From Bacillota bacterium (GTDB lineage Bacteria; Bacillota; GCA-003054495; Carboxydocellales; JAJZTU01), in NCBI GenBank assembly GCA_021848765.1, contig JAJZTU010000175.1:1-7254 (forward strand): 7,254 nucleotides of DNA, read 5' to 3'. Under the pieces are notes generated by a model that did not search any database, was not told where the DNA came from, and saw only the letters and a program-made list of their open reading frames with translations. This document shows, one piece after another, positions 6,034 through 7,254 of this stretch. The position numbers and the translations under genes are program-made. The number at the start of each line of letters is the position of its first letter. Position 1 is the stretch's first letter.

Positions 6034-6633
6034 TCATGTCAGCCTGTTCCAAAGTTCATTAACCCGGGCAATGGTCGCTTCCACAGTCCCGGTATTTTGA
6101 ATAATATGGTCGGCGTAGACCAGCTTTTGTTCCAGAGGCAATTGGGATTTCAACCTCGCCTCAGCCTCTGGCCTGGAGTAACCGTCCCGCTCCATGAGGC
6201 GCTTAATCTGGGTCTCTTCATCCGCCGCTACCAGCCATACCGACTCCACTAAAGGAACAAAACCGGCTTCAATCAAGAGGGGGGCATCAATAACCACAAC
6301 CCGGTGCAGGCAATCATACCGCTCCCGGAGCTTGGCAATCCGCTCCCTTATTTCGGCAAAAATCTTCGGGTGGGTAATCTGGTTTAACCTGTCCCGTTTT
6401 ACTTTATCGGCAAATACCAGTTTGCCCAGACGAGCCCTGTCCAGGGAACCGTCAGGCAGGAGGACCTCCTCTCCGAACTCCTTAACTATTTCTTGCAGAG
6501 CCGGCTTGCCGGGAGCCACTATTTCCCGGGCAATCTGGTCAGCATCAAGAATAATTGCCCCCAATTTGGCCAAGTGCCGGGAAACAGTGCTTTTACCGCT
6601 GGCTATGCCGCCCGTAAGTCCTATTACATGCAC
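6034..6633 (-). CDS. coaE: Dephospho-CoA kinase
   Basis: Cytoplasmic enzyme of the last step of coenzyme A synthesis: ATP phosphorylates the 3'-hydroxyl of dephospho-CoA ribose. The product of 199 residues matches the usual CoaE length. The P-loop is GGIASGKST (8-16). DADQIAR (30-36), THPKIF (87-92), DAPLLIEAG (116-124), GYSRPEAEARLKSQL (151-165) and ADHIIQNTGT (174-183) are all typical. I chose the GTG at 6633 because GTGAGG lies nine bases upstream and the protein then starts MHVIGLTGG, as homologues do. The GTG at 6648 (five codons longer) is part of that ribosome site and has none of its own. The gene follows ytaF, a neighbour pair conserved in Bacillus and Clostridia, but has its own probable promoter. 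Confidence 0.95.
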   Translation of the reverse strand: MHVIGLTGGIASGKSTVSRHLAKLGAIILDADQIAREIVAPGKPALQEIVKEFGEEVLLPDGSLDRARLGKLVFADKVKRDRLNQITHPKIFAEIRERIAKLRERYDCLHRVVVIDAPLLIEAGFVPLVESVWLVAADEETQIKRLMERDGYSRPEAEARLKSQLPLEQKLVYADHIIQNTGTVEATIARVNELWNRLT

Positions 6634-6642
6634 AAATAGTCG

Positions 6643-6648
6643 CCTCAC
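6643..6648 (-). promoter_or_regulatory. Ribosome binding site deciding the coaE start
   Basis: GTGAGG nine bases before the GTG at 6633. The sequence upstream of the alternative GTG at 6648 is TTTTAAAAA, with no Shine-Dalgarno element. Confidence 0.6.
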
Positions 6649-6685
6649 TTTTTAAAACCAAAGGTTATTGTTTGTTATTCGCTGG

Positions 6686-6714
6686 ATTATATACTTTTCC
6701 TCCCGGAAAATAAA
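6686..6714 (-). promoter_or_regulatory. Probable SigA-type promoter for coaE and downstream genes
   Basis: A perfect TATAAT occupies 6686-6691 on the minus strand. Seventeen bases upstream is TTTATT (6709-6714), a weak match to TTGACA. It lies between the ytaF terminator and the coaE start, leaving a leader of roughly 45 bases. The -10 is convincing; the -35 is poor. Confidence 0.55.
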
Positions 6715-6742
6715 GAAAACTTGGCTTGCGCAGGTGCAAAAT

Positions 6743-6768
6743 GAAAATGCCCTGTTGGGGCACTTTTC
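6743..6768 (-). terminator. Probable intrinsic terminator after ytaF
   Basis: On the minus strand TGCCC, loop CAACA and GGGCA form a stem. It is extended by GAAAA pairing with TTTTC across one bulged G, and is followed by CATTTT. It begins two bases after the ytaF stop codon. The outer A/T arms make it roughly symmetric. Confidence 0.6.
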
Positions 6769-6770
6769 AT

Positions 6771-7254
6771 TCAAAATCGAACTATTTGTATCAGTCCCAG
6801 CACTACCAGAACCCCTCCCGGAAGCAGGGCCGCCCGGCCGTTTAGCCACTTGGCGGCATAATTGCGTCCAAGATACTCACCGCTGGATACCAGTATGAAT
6901 TTCACCACACCCACAACCACCGGTGTCATCAGGGGCTTAAATCCGGCCATAGCGGCGCCGAAACCTGCTCCCAGAGCGTCCATTGCCAGGGCTATCCCCA
7001 GCAATATTGCCTCCTGGATACTAATTGTCCCCGACCGGTCCCAGTCCGCTTTATGCGGCTCTTTTAGAATTTGGATTACCAAACCCAAGGTGCGGATTCG
7101 AATCTTTAACACCTGGTATTCCTCAGGACTGACCGCTTCCATCTCCCCGGTCTCCCCCGGGCCAACCCTTTCGCCGGTCACCTCGCCCTTTTCTTTACGC
7201 TGAATCCAGGTCTGCACCAGCACCCAACAGCCTACCCCTATGAGAATAACAGCC
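6771..7254 (-). CDS. ytaF: Sporulation membrane protein YtaF, C-terminal portion (5' end beyond window)
   Basis: The frame is open to the right edge, giving 160 visible codons before the TGA stop; the start lies outside the window. YtaF is a polytopic membrane protein of the MntP-like superfamily, annotated as sporulation-associated; its molecular function is not established. Visible parts: the end of a membrane helix (VILIGVGCWVLV), a charged cytoplasmic or external loop rich in Glu/Gly, then KEPHKADWDRSG. The hallmark repeat LGIALAMDALGAGFGAA follows, and two further hydrophobic segments end in LIQIVRF. The stretch DWDRSGTISIQE (7011-7046) fits a 12-residue EF-hand loop. The position just upstream of coaE matches the polA-mutM-ytaF-coaE order known from Bacillus. 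The GTG at 7223 lies inside a helix and is not the true start. Confidence 0.92.
   Translation of the reverse strand, partial: AVILIGVGCWVLVQTWIQRKEKGEVTGERVGPGETGEMEAVSPEEYQVLKIRIRTLGLVIQILKEPHKADWDRSGTISIQEAILLGIALAMDALGAGFGAAMAGFKPLMTPVVVGVVKFILVSSGEYLGRNYAAKWLNGRAALLPGGVLVVLGLIQIVRF

Noticed and set aside
6194..6655. A 153-codon plus-strand frame
   Set aside because: Antisense shadow of coaE, Ser/Arg-rich, with no recognisable motif.

Overview
The window reads as low-to-mid-GC, endospore-forming Firmicutes DNA, probably a clostridial lineage of the Desulfotomaculum/Pelotomaculum (Peptococcaceae) kind. Reasons: strong AGGAGG-type ribosome sites, frequent GTG/TTG starts, a ytaF-coaE pair that in Bacillus and many Clostridia lies downstream of polA-mutM, and Coat_F-type spore coat genes. 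The genus is an inference. Every gene I can support lies on the minus strand, so the text follows transcription from high to low coordinates.

Right part (7254 to about 5418): the 3' portion of ytaF (sporulation membrane protein, MntP-like) enters from the edge and ends in a probable terminator. A promoter with a perfect TATAAT then precedes coaE (dephospho-CoA kinase, last step of CoA synthesis). A membrane-anchored Slt-type lytic transglycosylase follows 31 bp later.

Middle (5375 to 1893): a peptide/nickel-type ABC importer set made of a lipoprotein substrate-binding protein, a DppB/OppB-like permease and a DppC/OppC-like permease. The genes are tightly packed, and a good intrinsic terminator follows the last one. 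No ATPase gene follows, so the transporter must borrow its ATP-binding subunits from elsewhere. Only about 40 bp without a terminator separates it from the transglycosylase, so one coaE-to-dppC transcript is possible.

Left part (1733 to 1): a two-gene spore coat operon. The first gene is a small (about 69 aa) helical CotF-related protein. The second is the most striking object here: an open frame from a GTG at 1486 that runs off the left edge with no stop (495 codons visible). It has an N-terminal Coat_F-like helical domain and then a long glycine-rich, silk- or collagen-like region. That region holds three different tandem peptide repeats (7, 7 and 8 residues), separated by a duplicated non-repetitive module (IMNAAA..LQSN...LR..V..DW) and a recurring 'VL.DW.Q.R.D' motif.

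No gene-free stretch exceeds 300 bases. I saw no tRNA, rRNA, CRISPR or insertion sequence.
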